This document shows positions 33,094-40,952 of a stretch of 64,000 bases of DNA, in pieces. Source of the DNA: Streptomyces sp. Ag109_O5-10 (GTDB lineage: Bacteria; Actinomycetota; Actinomycetes; Streptomycetales; Streptomycetaceae); assembly GCF_900105755.1 (NCBI RefSeq), contig NZ_FNTQ01000002.1:1-64000 (forward strand). Reading direction: 5' to 3'. A model generated the notes under the pieces. It did no database searches, was not told the origin of the DNA, and was given only the letters and a program-made list of their open reading frames with translations. Each line of letters starts with the position of its first letter. Position 1 is the first letter of the stretch. A program made the translations under genes and the position numbers.

Positions 33094-33458
33094 CCATCTA
33101 CCCGCACGGCACAGAACACCCACGGTTCCCCCGGCCCCAGAGCCAGACGCCCACGCAGTGCCAGCTCACCCCGCAGCTGTTCGACTTCGAGTACGGCGAC
33201 TGCAACCGCAAGCAGCCGGAACTGGAGCGGGCCCGCCGCGCCTGCTCCCGCTGCCCGCTGGCCGCAGACTGCCTGCTGTGGGCGCTGGTGAACAAGTCCC
33301 TCACCCCCGTCGGGATCATCGCGGGAACCACCCCCCGGCAGCGCAAGAAGCTCCGCGACCGGCTGGCGGCCCGGCTGGGACCGGACTGGATCGACGTCCT
33401 CGCCAACCAGGACCAGGCCCGCCGCAACCGGGCCGCCGCCCCGGGCCGTGCCGCATGA
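33090..33458 (+). CDS. WhiB-like iron-sulfur protein
   Basis: 122 residues. Cysteines are arranged C...C-x2-C-x5-C (TQCQLTPQLF, then CSRCPLAADC), with an additional YGDC between. VGIIAGTTPRQRKKL follows in the place of the family's GVWGG turn and basic C-terminus. This matches WhiB-like [4Fe-4S] regulators of Actinobacteria, which bind sigma factor region 4. It is translationally coupled both to the GGDEF gene (ATGA) and to the next gene (ATGA), so redox or NO sensing may be linked to this unit. Confidence 0.8.
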   Translation: MTIYPHGTEHPRFPRPQSQTPTQCQLTPQLFDFEYGDCNRKQPELERARRACSRCPLAADCLLWALVNKSLTPVGIIAGTTPRQRKKLRDRLAARLGPDWIDVLANQDQARRNRAAAPGRAA

Positions 33459-33778
33459 GTACCGCGCCTCGGCTCGCGTCCGCGTCGGACGGCAGCAACA
33501 AGAAGCCGAACAAGAAGCCGTTCGTGCCGGGTCTGGTGCCGCCGCCCGGCGCCCTCCTCGACTGGGGCGACGGCCGGCACTTCGACCACCAGCGGGACAA
33601 GCCGTGCGTGCTGTGTGACAAGCCCACGCCGATGCGGTCCCACGCTGACGAGCCCGTGCACAAGGCCTGTGCGGAGGCGTGGATCGCCGCCAACTCCGTG
33701 GAAGCACGGTTGGGCCGGTTCGCCTCCGACGCCAAATCTCAGCCCAAGAAGCCCAAGGACCAGGGCGCCCACGCCTGA
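33455..33778 (+). CDS. Small basic zinc-binding-like protein
   Basis: 107 residues, ATG 33455 overlapping the WhiB-like stop. Basic N-terminus (SNKKPNKKPFVPGLVPPPG), a CVLCDKPTPMRSHADEPVHK then CAEAW zinc-like motif, and a Lys-rich tail. Unrecognised; coupling to the WhiB-like gene suggests a joint role. Confidence 0.6.
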   Translation: MSTAPRLASASDGSNKKPNKKPFVPGLVPPPGALLDWGDGRHFDHQRDKPCVLCDKPTPMRSHADEPVHKACAEAWIAANSVEARLGRFASDAKSQPKKPKDQGAHA

Positions 33779-33796
33779 CGCAAGGAGAGCTCATCC

Positions 33797-34006
33797 ATGA
33801 GCAGCACCCGGCGCGACCGTGACCGCGCCCTCGCCTACCCCGAACCGCCGGCCTCCCCGTGCTGGCACCGCCACGGCCCGAAACCCACCCCGCTCACCCC
33901 CGAGCAGCAGCGACACAACCGCGAGGCACTCGCCCTCGCCCTGCACGCTCCCCGACCCCGCGCCCCGCGCACCTCCCACACCCTGACCGTCGGAGCCGAC
34001 TCGTGA
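33797..34006 (+). CDS. Small hypothetical protein, 69 aa
   Basis: ATG 33797 with AAGGAGAG upstream. Pro/Arg/His-rich with a short helix (TPEQQRHNREALALAL). Its stop overlaps the GTG of the next, frameshifted, gene. Unrecognised. Confidence 0.5.
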   Translation: MSSTRRDRDRALAYPEPPASPCWHRHGPKPTPLTPEQQRHNREALALALHAPRPRAPRTSHTLTVGADS

Positions 34007-34412
34007 CCGACCAGACGACCACCGCCCCCGACAGCACCCCCCAGCACCCAGCCAAGCCGCCGCCGTCCTGCTCGCCGCGCACCCCGACCTGCCCGCCGAC
34101 TCCGTCGACGTCACCGACGTACCCGGCCTCGGACTGACCGCCCTGATCCAGGTCCCAGACACCCGCGCACTGCGCGACTGGGCACGCGCCCTCGGCGTCC
34201 GCGCCCACTGGACGGGGGCCAGCGGCTACGGCACCACCTACCCCCGCCAGAACGGTGCACCGGACTGGCTGTGGTGGCGCGTCGCGTACATCGACACCGC
34301 CGCCGGCCTCCCGGTCCGGCTGTGGGCGCTGGAGGCCTCCGCCCACCCCCGCGCCCTGGCCACGTTCCTCGCCAGCACCATCCACCCCGCCACCCGATCG
34401 GAGACACGATGA
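34003..34412 (+). pseudogene. Frameshifted hypothetical gene
   Basis: GTG 34003 begins VTDQTTTAPDSTP, but the frame closes at 34137. From about 34045 the -1 frame carries the conserved-looking body (AAAVLLAAHPDLPADSVDVT to LWALEASAHPRALATFLAS), which has no start codon of its own and ends in a TGA overlapping the next ATG. One extra C in the six-C run at 34037-34042 would restore a single 136-codon gene. It is either a real inactivation, a sequencing error in a homopolymer, or a slip site. Confidence 0.6.
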
Positions 34413-34906
34413 CCAGCACCCGCTCATACGCGCCGGACAGCCCGCTCGCGGTCCTGCTCGCCCTCGCCACCGACACCGTCGGCCCTGACGAGACCGAGCA
34501 GCGCGAGGACGCCGAGACCGCCGCCGCCCACCACGTGTACAACGCCTACGCGCACACCCTCGCCTCGGTGGTCGACGCGTGCGACTGGCAGGGCTACCCG
34601 TCCGTCACCGTCGACGGAGGCCGCCGCCTCGAACCGTCCGCCGTCGCCTGGCTGGACGGCGGCGCGTGGCTGCACCACACCCTCCGTATCAGCGAGGCCG
34701 ACGGCGCCACCGACGCCCTCACCCTGGTGGTGCCCTGCACCTGCGGGCGCGGCTACGTCGACATCCTGCTCGACACCGAGGACGCCCTGATCGAGATCCT
34801 CACCGAACTCGCCCCCACTCACGGCCGCTCGCCGCACATCACCGACGCCGCCGTCGACTGCCACAGCATCCGCACCGCCCCGGCCCTCTACCGGCTCACC
34901 TCCTGA
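34409..34906 (+). CDS. Hypothetical protein, 165 aa
   Basis: ATG 34409 overlaps the stop of the frameshifted gene. Helical N-terminus (AAAHHVYNAYAHTLASVVDA) then a strand-rich body (VTVDGGRRLEPSAVAWLDGG) with a CTCGRGYVDILL turn. No recognised motif. It ends before a GC-rich hairpin-prone gap. Confidence 0.6.
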   Translation: MTSTRSYAPDSPLAVLLALATDTVGPDETEQREDAETAAAHHVYNAYAHTLASVVDACDWQGYPSVTVDGGRRLEPSAVAWLDGGAWLHHTLRISEADGATDALTLVVPCTCGRGYVDILLDTEDALIEILTELAPTHGRSPHITDAAVDCHSIRTAPALYRLTS

Positions 34907-34978
34907 CCACCCGGGCGGCCCGCCGGCACACGGCGGCCGCCCCTCCCGGATCGCAGCACCCCGACCCGAAGGGACCCC

Positions 34979-35338
34979 ATGCACGCCACCACCAGCAGCT
35001 CCCGCCCGCCGATCGTCGTCCTGTGCGGCTCCACCCGCTTCTGGGAGCAGTTCGCCGAGGCCACCCTGTACGAGACGGCAGCCGGCCGGATCGTCCTCGC
35101 GCCCGGCTGCAACCTCCGGCAGCCGCACCCGCTGTGGGCGACCCCCGAGAAGGCCGACCGCGTCAAGCGGATGCTCGACACCCTGCACCTGCGGAAAATC
35201 GACCTCGCCGATGACGTCCTGGTCGTCAACCCCGGCGGCTACATCGGCGACAGCACTCGCCGCGAGATCGAATACGCCCGCACCCTCGGCAAGCCGATCC
35301 GCTACACCCACCCCGCCGACGGGAGCGACCGTGACTGA
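34979..35338 (+). CDS. Nucleoside 2-deoxyribosyltransferase-like protein
   Basis: 119 residues with the Rossmann-like layout of the deoxyribosyltransferase/DUF4406/TIR-SLOG group: first strand and Gly-Ser loop VVLCGSTRFWEQF, then DLADDVLVVNPGGYIGDSTR with the catalytic-type segment STRREIEYARTLGKPIRY. Such proteins cleave or swap N-glycosidic bonds of nucleosides or nucleotides; relatives are common in phages and plasmids. It overlaps the next gene by eight bases. Confidence 0.7.
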   Translation: MHATTSSSRPPIVVLCGSTRFWEQFAEATLYETAAGRIVLAPGCNLRQPHPLWATPEKADRVKRMLDTLHLRKIDLADDVLVVNPGGYIGDSTRREIEYARTLGKPIRYTHPADGSDRD

Positions 35339-35762
35339 CCCGACGGCCTGCCGCACGGGCCCCGCCGACACCCCGCCAATCGAGTTGGTGTCGTTCGGCT
35401 TCCTGCACCTGGGCACCGACCCCCAGGGCCGCCCGGTCCTGCCCTACGCCGACCGTATCGAGGACGTACGCGACCGGCTGCGCGACCCGGCCGCCGCCCG
35501 CACCATCCTCGACCTGGACGGCCATCACCCCCGCGTCCAGGACGTCGTCCTCGCCACCCCCGGCGCCCGCGAACTCCTCGACAACCTCACCGACTACGCC
35601 ACCCTCCCCGACGGGCCCCGCCGCATCGCGATCGGCTGCGCCGGCGGCCGCCACCGCGCATGCGCACTCATCGAACTGCTCGCGCAGCGGCTCGCTGACC
35701 GGCACGTCCCGACCGTGGCTAAGCACCTGCACACCCATCTCCCCCGCGTCATGAAGAACTGA
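35331..35762 (+). CDS. RapZ C-terminal-domain-like protein
   Basis: 143 residues, GTG 35331. The pattern FGFLHLG, DLDGHHPRVQDVVLATPGA and IGCAGGRHRACALIELLAQR matches the C-terminal ligand-binding domain of RapZ, where GC.GG.HRS binds a phosphorylated sugar or nucleotide. The RapZ kinase-like N-domain is missing. Stand-alone versions are frequent in Streptomyces plasmids. Co-translation with the deoxyribosyltransferase-like gene points to a shared nucleotide-related substrate. Confidence 0.75.
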   Translation: MTDPTACRTGPADTPPIELVSFGFLHLGTDPQGRPVLPYADRIEDVRDRLRDPAAARTILDLDGHHPRVQDVVLATPGARELLDNLTDYATLPDGPRRIAIGCAGGRHRACALIELLAQRLADRHVPTVAKHLHTHLPRVMKN

Positions 35763-35775
35763 GCCATCGACCACA

Positions 35776-35811
35776 AGGGCCCGGCCCCCGCAGATACGGG
35801 GGCCGGGCCCT
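35776..35811 (+). terminator. Perfect 15-bp terminator hairpin
   Basis: AGGGCCCGGCCCCCG, loop CAGATA, CGGGGGCCGGGCCCT, followed by CTTTG. It closes the long transfer block. Confidence 0.75.
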
Positions 35812-35860
35812 CTTTGCGTTGGTGTGGCAGGTGAGCAGTGTTCCTGGCAGCGCTCGTCGC

Positions 35861-35885
35861 CGGATTATCACGCCGTGATAATCCG
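35861..35885. other. parS-like palindrome, site 1
   Basis: Two 12-base arms, CGGATTATCACG and CGTGATAATCCG, around a single C. It shares the core TTATCACGCCGTGATAA with sites at 37306 and 37356 and stands on the far side of the SPFH gene from parAB. Confidence 0.7.
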
Positions 35886-36027
35886 GCGCCCCTACTGACA
35901 AGACCAGCCCAGCTGCCTTCCCTCAGCCGGAAGTTGCCGAGGGCGCGGTTCTTGCGGGGCGCGCCCACCTCCCGCGAAGTCGCCACCATCGGGGGAACTG
36001 GCCTCCCCTGGTGAACTGGCTCCCCAC

Positions 36028-37002
36028 CTACCAGCTGAGCAGTTCTCGGATCTTGCCAAGAAGATCAGTCAATGCAGTGGCTGCCACAGAGGCTGTGCCC
36101 ACTGCTGCCACCAAGCGATCAACGACCCGTTGAAACCGCTCGCGCTGCTGGGGTTCCCCCACCGGCGCCGTGATTACAGCCTGGAGCTCCTGTGCACTGG
36201 CGAGTGCTTGAGGCCCGTCTTCCAGGGTGCCGTCAGCCGCGCTATTGCGCACGAGCGTGATGATCGCGAGCGCGATCTCTTGAGCGGTGGGCTGACTGGC
36301 AGCAGCCACATTGTTCGTCATGTGGTGCTGGTGGTGATGCCCCTGGGCGAGGTTTCCCTGATTGAACGGAGCGCTGAAGTGGCTGTCTCCGCTGGCGGCC
36401 ATGTTGTCGATCCTCTCAGCCAGGACGATGGTGGACGCGTTGGGCGCGAAGGGCGGGGCTCCGTCGGCGTCGCCCTGGTTGCTGTCTCGATCGCTTCGGT
36501 CTTCACCGGCCCGCACCCCGAACCATGTGATCGTCAGACCCCAGGGAGCCGCTGCCTCGGCAAGAACGCCCCGAATATGGTCGCTGAGCTCCCGAAGACC
36601 AACAGCCGCGTTGTCACTGCTCAACGTTGCGATGGAGTTGGAGAGCTCGTAGAGCATTCGCTGTTCGAGCGCCACGATGTAGTTGGACACGTTGTACGTC
36701 GCAGCGCGCGGATCGTAGATCCGGAACATCACAGTGACCAGGGCCGGAACGCTTACTCCGTCCCTCGCCGACACCACGTAGACCGGGAACATCACGACCT
36801 GCTCACGCAAGTCGAGCCGGTTGCGTATGGAGTCGACGAACGGAATGACCAGGTTGAGGCCGGGCTTGGCCGTCTTGGAGTACCGGCCGAACCGCTCAAC
36901 CACGGCGGCACTGTACTCGGGAATGGCCTGTACCAGCTTCAGTGCGCCGAGACCGGCCGCGCCTACGCCGGCTAGCAACGCGGTCGTCCTCAACTTGTTC
37001 AC
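36028..37002 (-). CDS. SPFH-domain (stomatin/prohibitin-like) protein with extra C-terminal domain
   Basis: 324 residues. A hydrophobic N-terminal anchor (TALLAGVGAAGLGALKLVQA) leads into a band-7/SPFH domain (about 28-180: VVERFGRYSKTAKPGLNLVI, DLREQVVMFPVYVVS). A charged, His-rich linker follows, then a helical C-terminal domain (about 240-324: AQEIALAIITLVRNSAADGT, TALTDLLGKIRELL) resembling adaptor domains of Streptomyces effector proteins. SPFH proteins form membrane rings and microdomains. It sits between parS-like sites and is divergent from parA, so a link to plasmid partition or membrane tethering is possible. Confidence 0.75.
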   Translation of the reverse strand: MNKLRTTALLAGVGAAGLGALKLVQAIPEYSAAVVERFGRYSKTAKPGLNLVIPFVDSIRNRLDLREQVVMFPVYVVSARDGVSVPALVTVMFRIYDPRAATYNVSNYIVALEQRMLYELSNSIATLSSDNAAVGLRELSDHIRGVLAEAAAPWGLTITWFGVRAGEDRSDRDSNQGDADGAPPFAPNASTIVLAERIDNMAASGDSHFSAPFNQGNLAQGHHHQHHMTNNVAAASQPTAQEIALAIITLVRNSAADGTLEDGPQALASAQELQAVITAPVGEPQQRERFQRVVDRLVAAVGTASVAATALTDLLGKIRELLSW

Positions 37003-37305
37003 TGGCCCCCGGTTCCTCAGCCGTTCATTCCGTCCGGGCGTATCGCCGTATCACCGCTGTCCGACCCCGCCCTCGCGCCTGCCGCTTCTCACGGCCGGTA
37101 CTTCCCTTCACGGCAGACGCTTACGCAACCGGCGATCTGTCCACGCCACTTGACGCAGCACTGCCTTGGTAGAGGGCCTGAGTCACGATCTGCCTACAGC
37201 ACAACAGGTGACGCAGGCAGATTCATGGCTGCGGCCAGGAAGGGCTGTCCATGCTGCTCGATGTGCAGGGCCTGCTGGGCCGCCATCTGCAGTGAGAGCT
37301 GTGCT

Positions 37306-37328
37306 GGATTATCACGCCGTGATAATCC
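37306..37328. other. parS-like palindrome, site 2
   Basis: GGATTATCACG C CGTGATAATCC, same core and orientation of the central base as site 1. Confidence 0.7.
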
Positions 37329-37354
37329 GTGCCGCTCCGCCGACGCCAGCAGGC

Positions 37355-37375
37355 GATTATCACGGCGTGATAATC
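37355..37375. other. parS-like palindrome, site 3
   Basis: GATTATCACG G CGTGATAATC; the central base is G, so this copy is inverted relative to site 2. Confidence 0.7.
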
Positions 37376-37459
37376 CAGCACCCCGCTAGCAGGGTGAAAC
37401 CCTGTCAGACCTCCCGAACCGGGTGACACAAGAGCGGGAAGAGTCAGTAAGGTGACGTC

Positions 37460-38740
37460 GTGGCCTCTCCATACCCTGAGGGAGACCGGGAAAAGGTGGC
37501 GTCCAAGCTCCCCCCGGCGCTCCAACGCGAACTGAAGATCCGGTGTGCCGAACTCGGCCTGGACATCCAGGATGCCGTCGAAGCCGGCATCACCTCCTGG
37601 CGGGCAAGCACCCGCCCCTTGCCCGAGATCGACACATCGGGCGCCAAGTCGTTCTCACCGTGGCTCCCGCCAGGCCTGTACGACGACCTCAAGGCCACCT
37701 GCGCCGATCGGTCCGTCTCCTACACGCAGGGCCTCGCGCAGAGCGTCAGGCTCTGGTTGGACGAACACCCCTCCCCGCAGGACGCTCAGTCCGCCGACCC
37801 GGTGCGGATCATCAACGCCAACCAGAAGGGCGGCGTCGGCAAGACCACGGTGTCCCTCGGGATGGGCGAGGCCTACGCCGAAGACCCCGAAGCCGCCCGT
37901 ACCGCGCTCATCCGGTACGTCGACTCCCTCGCCTACGGCGACCTCAAGCGCATAGGGAAGACGAAGGCCGACGTCCAAAACCTGCTTGAGCGGGCGACGG
38001 TCGGCGGCCGGCGGGTCCTGGTCGTCGACTACGACCCGCAGAGCCATCTGTCCGACCAGCTCGGTATCCCGCAGATCCAGCCCGGCCGGGAAAGCCTCGT
38101 CTCCCACATGATCGGTGAGGCGGAAAGCGACCTGCGCGACCTGATCGTCACCGTCGAAGACCCGCGGTTCGGACGGCGCCTGGACGTACTGCCCGGCGCG
38201 TTCGACGGATTCGTTCTCGACTCCCGGCTCGCCCTCACCGCGGCCCAATCCCGCGGCTTCCAGAAGGAAGTGGCTCTGGAGCGGGCGCTGAGGCCGATCG
38301 AGAACGACTACGACGTCATCATCATCGACTGCCCGCCCAGCCTCGGTCTGGCCATGGACGCAGCCCTCTACTACGGCCGCCGGCGCCGCAACGAACGCCC
38401 CGGCCACTCCGGTGTCCTGATCCCGGTCCAGGCCGAAGACAGCTCAGCGACCGCGTACCGCATGCTGGTCGACCAGATCGAAGACCTGCGCAAGGACCTC
38501 GGTCTCGACATCGACTACCTCGGCCTGGTGGTCAACCAGTACGACGCACGACGCGGCTACGTGGCCACATCATCCCTGGACCAGTGGGCAAGCCTGGAAG
38601 ACCAGCGCGTCCTGGCCGTCCTGGACGACCTGAAGGAACAGCGCGAAGCGGTCCGCGTCAAAGAGCCGTTGCTCTCGTACGCGGCGCACTCGAAGCAGGC
38701 CAACACCATGCGACTGATCGCGATGGAGGCAAACCCGTGA
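37460..38740 (+). CDS. parA: ParA partition ATPase with N-terminal ribbon-helix-helix-like segments
   Basis: 426 residues, GTG 37460. Residues about 1-105 contain two similar segments (KLPPALQRELKIRCAELGLD and LPPGLYDDLKATCADRSVSY) that look like ribbon-helix-helix DNA-binding units. The ATPase has the deviant Walker A KGGVGKTT near 123, the second motif VVDYDPQSHLSDQLG, and IIIDCPPSLGLAMDAAL. An insertion of about 40 residues separates the first two ATPase motifs. ParA drives segregation of ParB-parS complexes; the fused DNA-binding part probably represses the operon. Its stop overlaps the parB start (GTGA). Confidence 0.9.
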   Translation: MASPYPEGDREKVASKLPPALQRELKIRCAELGLDIQDAVEAGITSWRASTRPLPEIDTSGAKSFSPWLPPGLYDDLKATCADRSVSYTQGLAQSVRLWLDEHPSPQDAQSADPVRIINANQKGGVGKTTVSLGMGEAYAEDPEAARTALIRYVDSLAYGDLKRIGKTKADVQNLLERATVGGRRVLVVDYDPQSHLSDQLGIPQIQPGRESLVSHMIGEAESDLRDLIVTVEDPRFGRRLDVLPGAFDGFVLDSRLALTAAQSRGFQKEVALERALRPIENDYDVIIIDCPPSLGLAMDAALYYGRRRRNERPGHSGVLIPVQAEDSSATAYRMLVDQIEDLRKDLGLDIDYLGLVVNQYDARRGYVATSSLDQWASLEDQRVLAVLDDLKEQREAVRVKEPLLSYAAHSKQANTMRLIAMEANP

Positions 38741-39792
38741 GCAAGGCGGCCCAACTCGGCAACGGAAGCGCGTTCGGCGCGGCGGCCACCGCCCGCAGCT
38801 CCCGCCGCGATGTCATCGGGCACGCCATCGGCGACGGCGACACCCCGGCGGCAGCAGTCACCGACCTGCCAGTCACGCAGATCAGCGAGAACCCCGACAA
38901 CCCGCGCAACCACCTGCGCAACCTGGACGACACCGTGGCGTCCGTCCGTGAAGTCGGCATCATCCTGCCCATCGTCGTCGCCACGACCGAGGCCTACCTC
39001 CACGACCGGCCCGACCGCACCGACGACTTGGACGACGGCGCCCACTACGTCGTAGTCGACGGCCACCGACGCCTCGAAGCCGCCCGCCGCGTAGGCCTGG
39101 CCACCATCCCCGTCCGCGTCGACAACGCCCGCGTCAGCACCGACGAGTCCCTCCTCGAGGCCGCGTTCATCGCGAACTACCACCGCGACGACATGACCGA
39201 ACTCGAAGAGGCCCACGCGCTCCAGCAACTGGTGACCTACTACGGCAGCCAGACCAAGGCCGCCCGGCGACTGGGCATTCCCCAGAACACCATCTCCAGC
39301 AAGCTGTCCTTGCTGAAGCTGTCACCGGAACTCCAGAAGGACCTCGTCACAGGCGAGCGGACGGTAGAGCACGTACGCAACCTGGGCAAGCTCTCCCCCG
39401 CAGACCAGAAGAAGAAGGCGGACGAACGCGCCGCTACCGCCGGCCACCGCAAGGCCATCCGCCAGACCCCTGAAACTCAGGGACCTGCTGGCCCCCCAGC
39501 CGACGACACCGCGGCGCCCGGGCAACTATCACGCCGTGATAACCCCGGCACGACGCCGCCGGAGCAGGACAGGTCACCGCGAAGCCAGACCACAACGGTT
39601 CCGGAACCGCGTGCCAACGAAGACGCGTCGCCTGAGGGCGACCAGACCGCGGACCGGCGACCGACGAAGCCATTCCCCTACGACAGTGGATTGGACGCGG
39701 CGCATCTCCTCATCCACAAGATGACGCCTGAGGAGTTCAACACGATGCTGGACGTGCTCAACAAGCACCGCGACAGGCAGACCATCGCCTAA
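38737..39792 (+). CDS. parB: ParB partition protein
   Basis: 351 residues, GTG 38737. The N-terminal CTPase/ParB core has NPDNPRNHL and VVVDGHRRLEAARRVGLATI with the conserved GHRR; the helix-turn-helix reads SQTKAARRLGIPQNTISSKL. A disordered acidic/Pro linker (about 240-320) ends in a short C-terminal dimerisation helix (DAAHLLIHKMTPEEFNTMLD). It should bind the TTATCACG-type palindromes nearby, one of which (39527-39541) lies inside its own linker-coding region. Confidence 0.9.
   Translation: MSKAAQLGNGSAFGAAATARSSRRDVIGHAIGDGDTPAAAVTDLPVTQISENPDNPRNHLRNLDDTVASVREVGIILPIVVATTEAYLHDRPDRTDDLDDGAHYVVVDGHRRLEAARRVGLATIPVRVDNARVSTDESLLEAAFIANYHRDDMTELEEAHALQQLVTYYGSQTKAARRLGIPQNTISSKLSLLKLSPELQKDLVTGERTVEHVRNLGKLSPADQKKKADERAATAGHRKAIRQTPETQGPAGPPADDTAAPGQLSRRDNPGTTPPEQDRSPRSQTTTVPEPRANEDASPEGDQTADRRPTKPFPYDSGLDAAHLLIHKMTPEEFNTMLDVLNKHRDRQTIA
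39527..39541. other. parS-like palindrome, site 4, inside parB
   Basis: TATCACGCCGTGATA, the shortest copy; flanking bases of the longer sites are lost, probably constrained by the coding sequence. Confidence 0.6.
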
Positions 39793-39809
39793 CGGCGAAC
39801 CGGTCGGTC

Positions 39810-39838
39810 GTGGTCGTGGTCGGCCCGACCACGACCAC
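39810..39838 (+). terminator. Hairpin after parB
   Basis: GTGGTCGTGGTC and GACCACGACCAC around GGCCC, 18 bases after the parB stop. Confidence 0.6.
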
Positions 39839-39978
39839 CGCCGATCACGCATGTCCCTCACAACGAGACCGACCACCGCGCCGACCATTGCAGGTCAGGA
39901 CGTAACTGTGGTCGTGCCGGGACTTTGAGCAGACCGTAAGCTGAGGGGGCTCGGGGCCCGCCATCACGGAGGTCTGCG

Positions 39979-40938
39979 ATGCCCCGGAGTATCTGGTCCG
40001 GCGCGATCAGCTTCGGTCTGGTCACGGTGCCGTGCCATGTGGTCAGCGCGTCTGAGGACCATTCGGTGCGCTTCCACCAGTACCACCTGGAGGACATGGC
40101 CCGGGTGAGGGTGCGTAAGTTCTGCGAGGTCGAAGACCGCGAGGTGCGCTCCGACGAGATCGGCAAGGGCTACGAACTCACCAAGACCCAGGTCATCCCC
40201 ATCACTGACGAGGACCTGCGGAATCTGCCGCTGCCCACGGCGAAGGCGCTGGAGATCCACGGGTTCGTGCCGTGGGAGTCCATTGATCCGCTCCGGATCG
40301 GTGAGGGCTACTACCTCCAGCCCGACGGGCAGGTGGCCGTCAAGCCGTACGAACTGCTGCGCCAGGCGCTCGCCCGGTCTGCGCGGGTCGCGGTCACGAA
40401 GTTCGCATGGAGCGGCCGCGAGCGGCTGGGGCTGCTCCGCGTGCGGGACGACGTGATCGTCTTGCACGCGATGCGCTGGCCCGATGAGGTCCGCGACCCC
40501 GCCGAGTTGTACCCGCCGGAGGCGGACGTGTCGGACGCGGAGGTTGATGAGGCGGTGGAGCTGATCGAGCGGATGACCACCGACCGCCTGGAGGGGCCGG
40601 ACTTCGTGGACCACTACACCGAGGCGCTGGAGAAGGTGATCGAGGCGAAGCGGGAGGACCGCGAGCTGCCGGAAGCGCCGGAGCCGGAGAAGCCGGCGGG
40701 CAAGGTGCTCGACCTGATGGCCGCCCTGCAGGAGTCCGTGGACAAGGCGAAGGCCTCGCGCGGCGAGGACACTGGGACCGACGCGCAGGTCCATGAGATG
40801 CCCGTGAAGAAGACTGCGAAGAAGGCCCCGGCGAAAAAGACCGCGGCTGCGAAGAAGAGCACGACGGCGAAAAAGACGGCAGGGAAGAAGACGACGGCGA
40901 AGAAGGCGGCCGCCCGCAAGCCACGCCGCAGCGCGTAG
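39979..40938 (+). CDS. ku: Ku DNA-end-binding protein
   Basis: 319 residues beginning PRSIWSGAISFGLVTVPCHV, the conserved start of bacterial Ku, with the beta-barrel core segments CEVEDREVRSDEIGKGYE and GFVPWESIDPLRIGEGYYL. The last 50 residues are a Lys/Ala-rich, histone-like tail (KKTAAAKKSTTAKKTAGKKT). Ku bridges DNA ends for non-homologous end joining and recruits LigD. No LigD gene is in the window, so it would rely on a host ligase or act to protect plasmid ends. It is complete and stands alone downstream of parAB. Confidence 0.95.
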   Translation: MPRSIWSGAISFGLVTVPCHVVSASEDHSVRFHQYHLEDMARVRVRKFCEVEDREVRSDEIGKGYELTKTQVIPITDEDLRNLPLPTAKALEIHGFVPWESIDPLRIGEGYYLQPDGQVAVKPYELLRQALARSARVAVTKFAWSGRERLGLLRVRDDVIVLHAMRWPDEVRDPAELYPPEADVSDAEVDEAVELIERMTTDRLEGPDFVDHYTEALEKVIEAKREDRELPEAPEPEKPAGKVLDLMAALQESVDKAKASRGEDTGTDAQVHEMPVKKTAKKAPAKKTAAAKKSTTAKKTAGKKTTAKKAAARKPRRSA

Positions 40939-40952
40939 GTGCAGCGTAGCGG

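Larger units (their letters stand above)
37003..37459. promoter_or_regulatory. Divergent SPFH/parA control region with two parS-like sites
   Basis: No gene is convincing here. Two copies of the parS-like palindrome (37306-37328 and 37355-37375) lie 130 and 85 bp before the parA start. They are placed to bind ParB and to regulate parAB. Confidence 0.5.
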
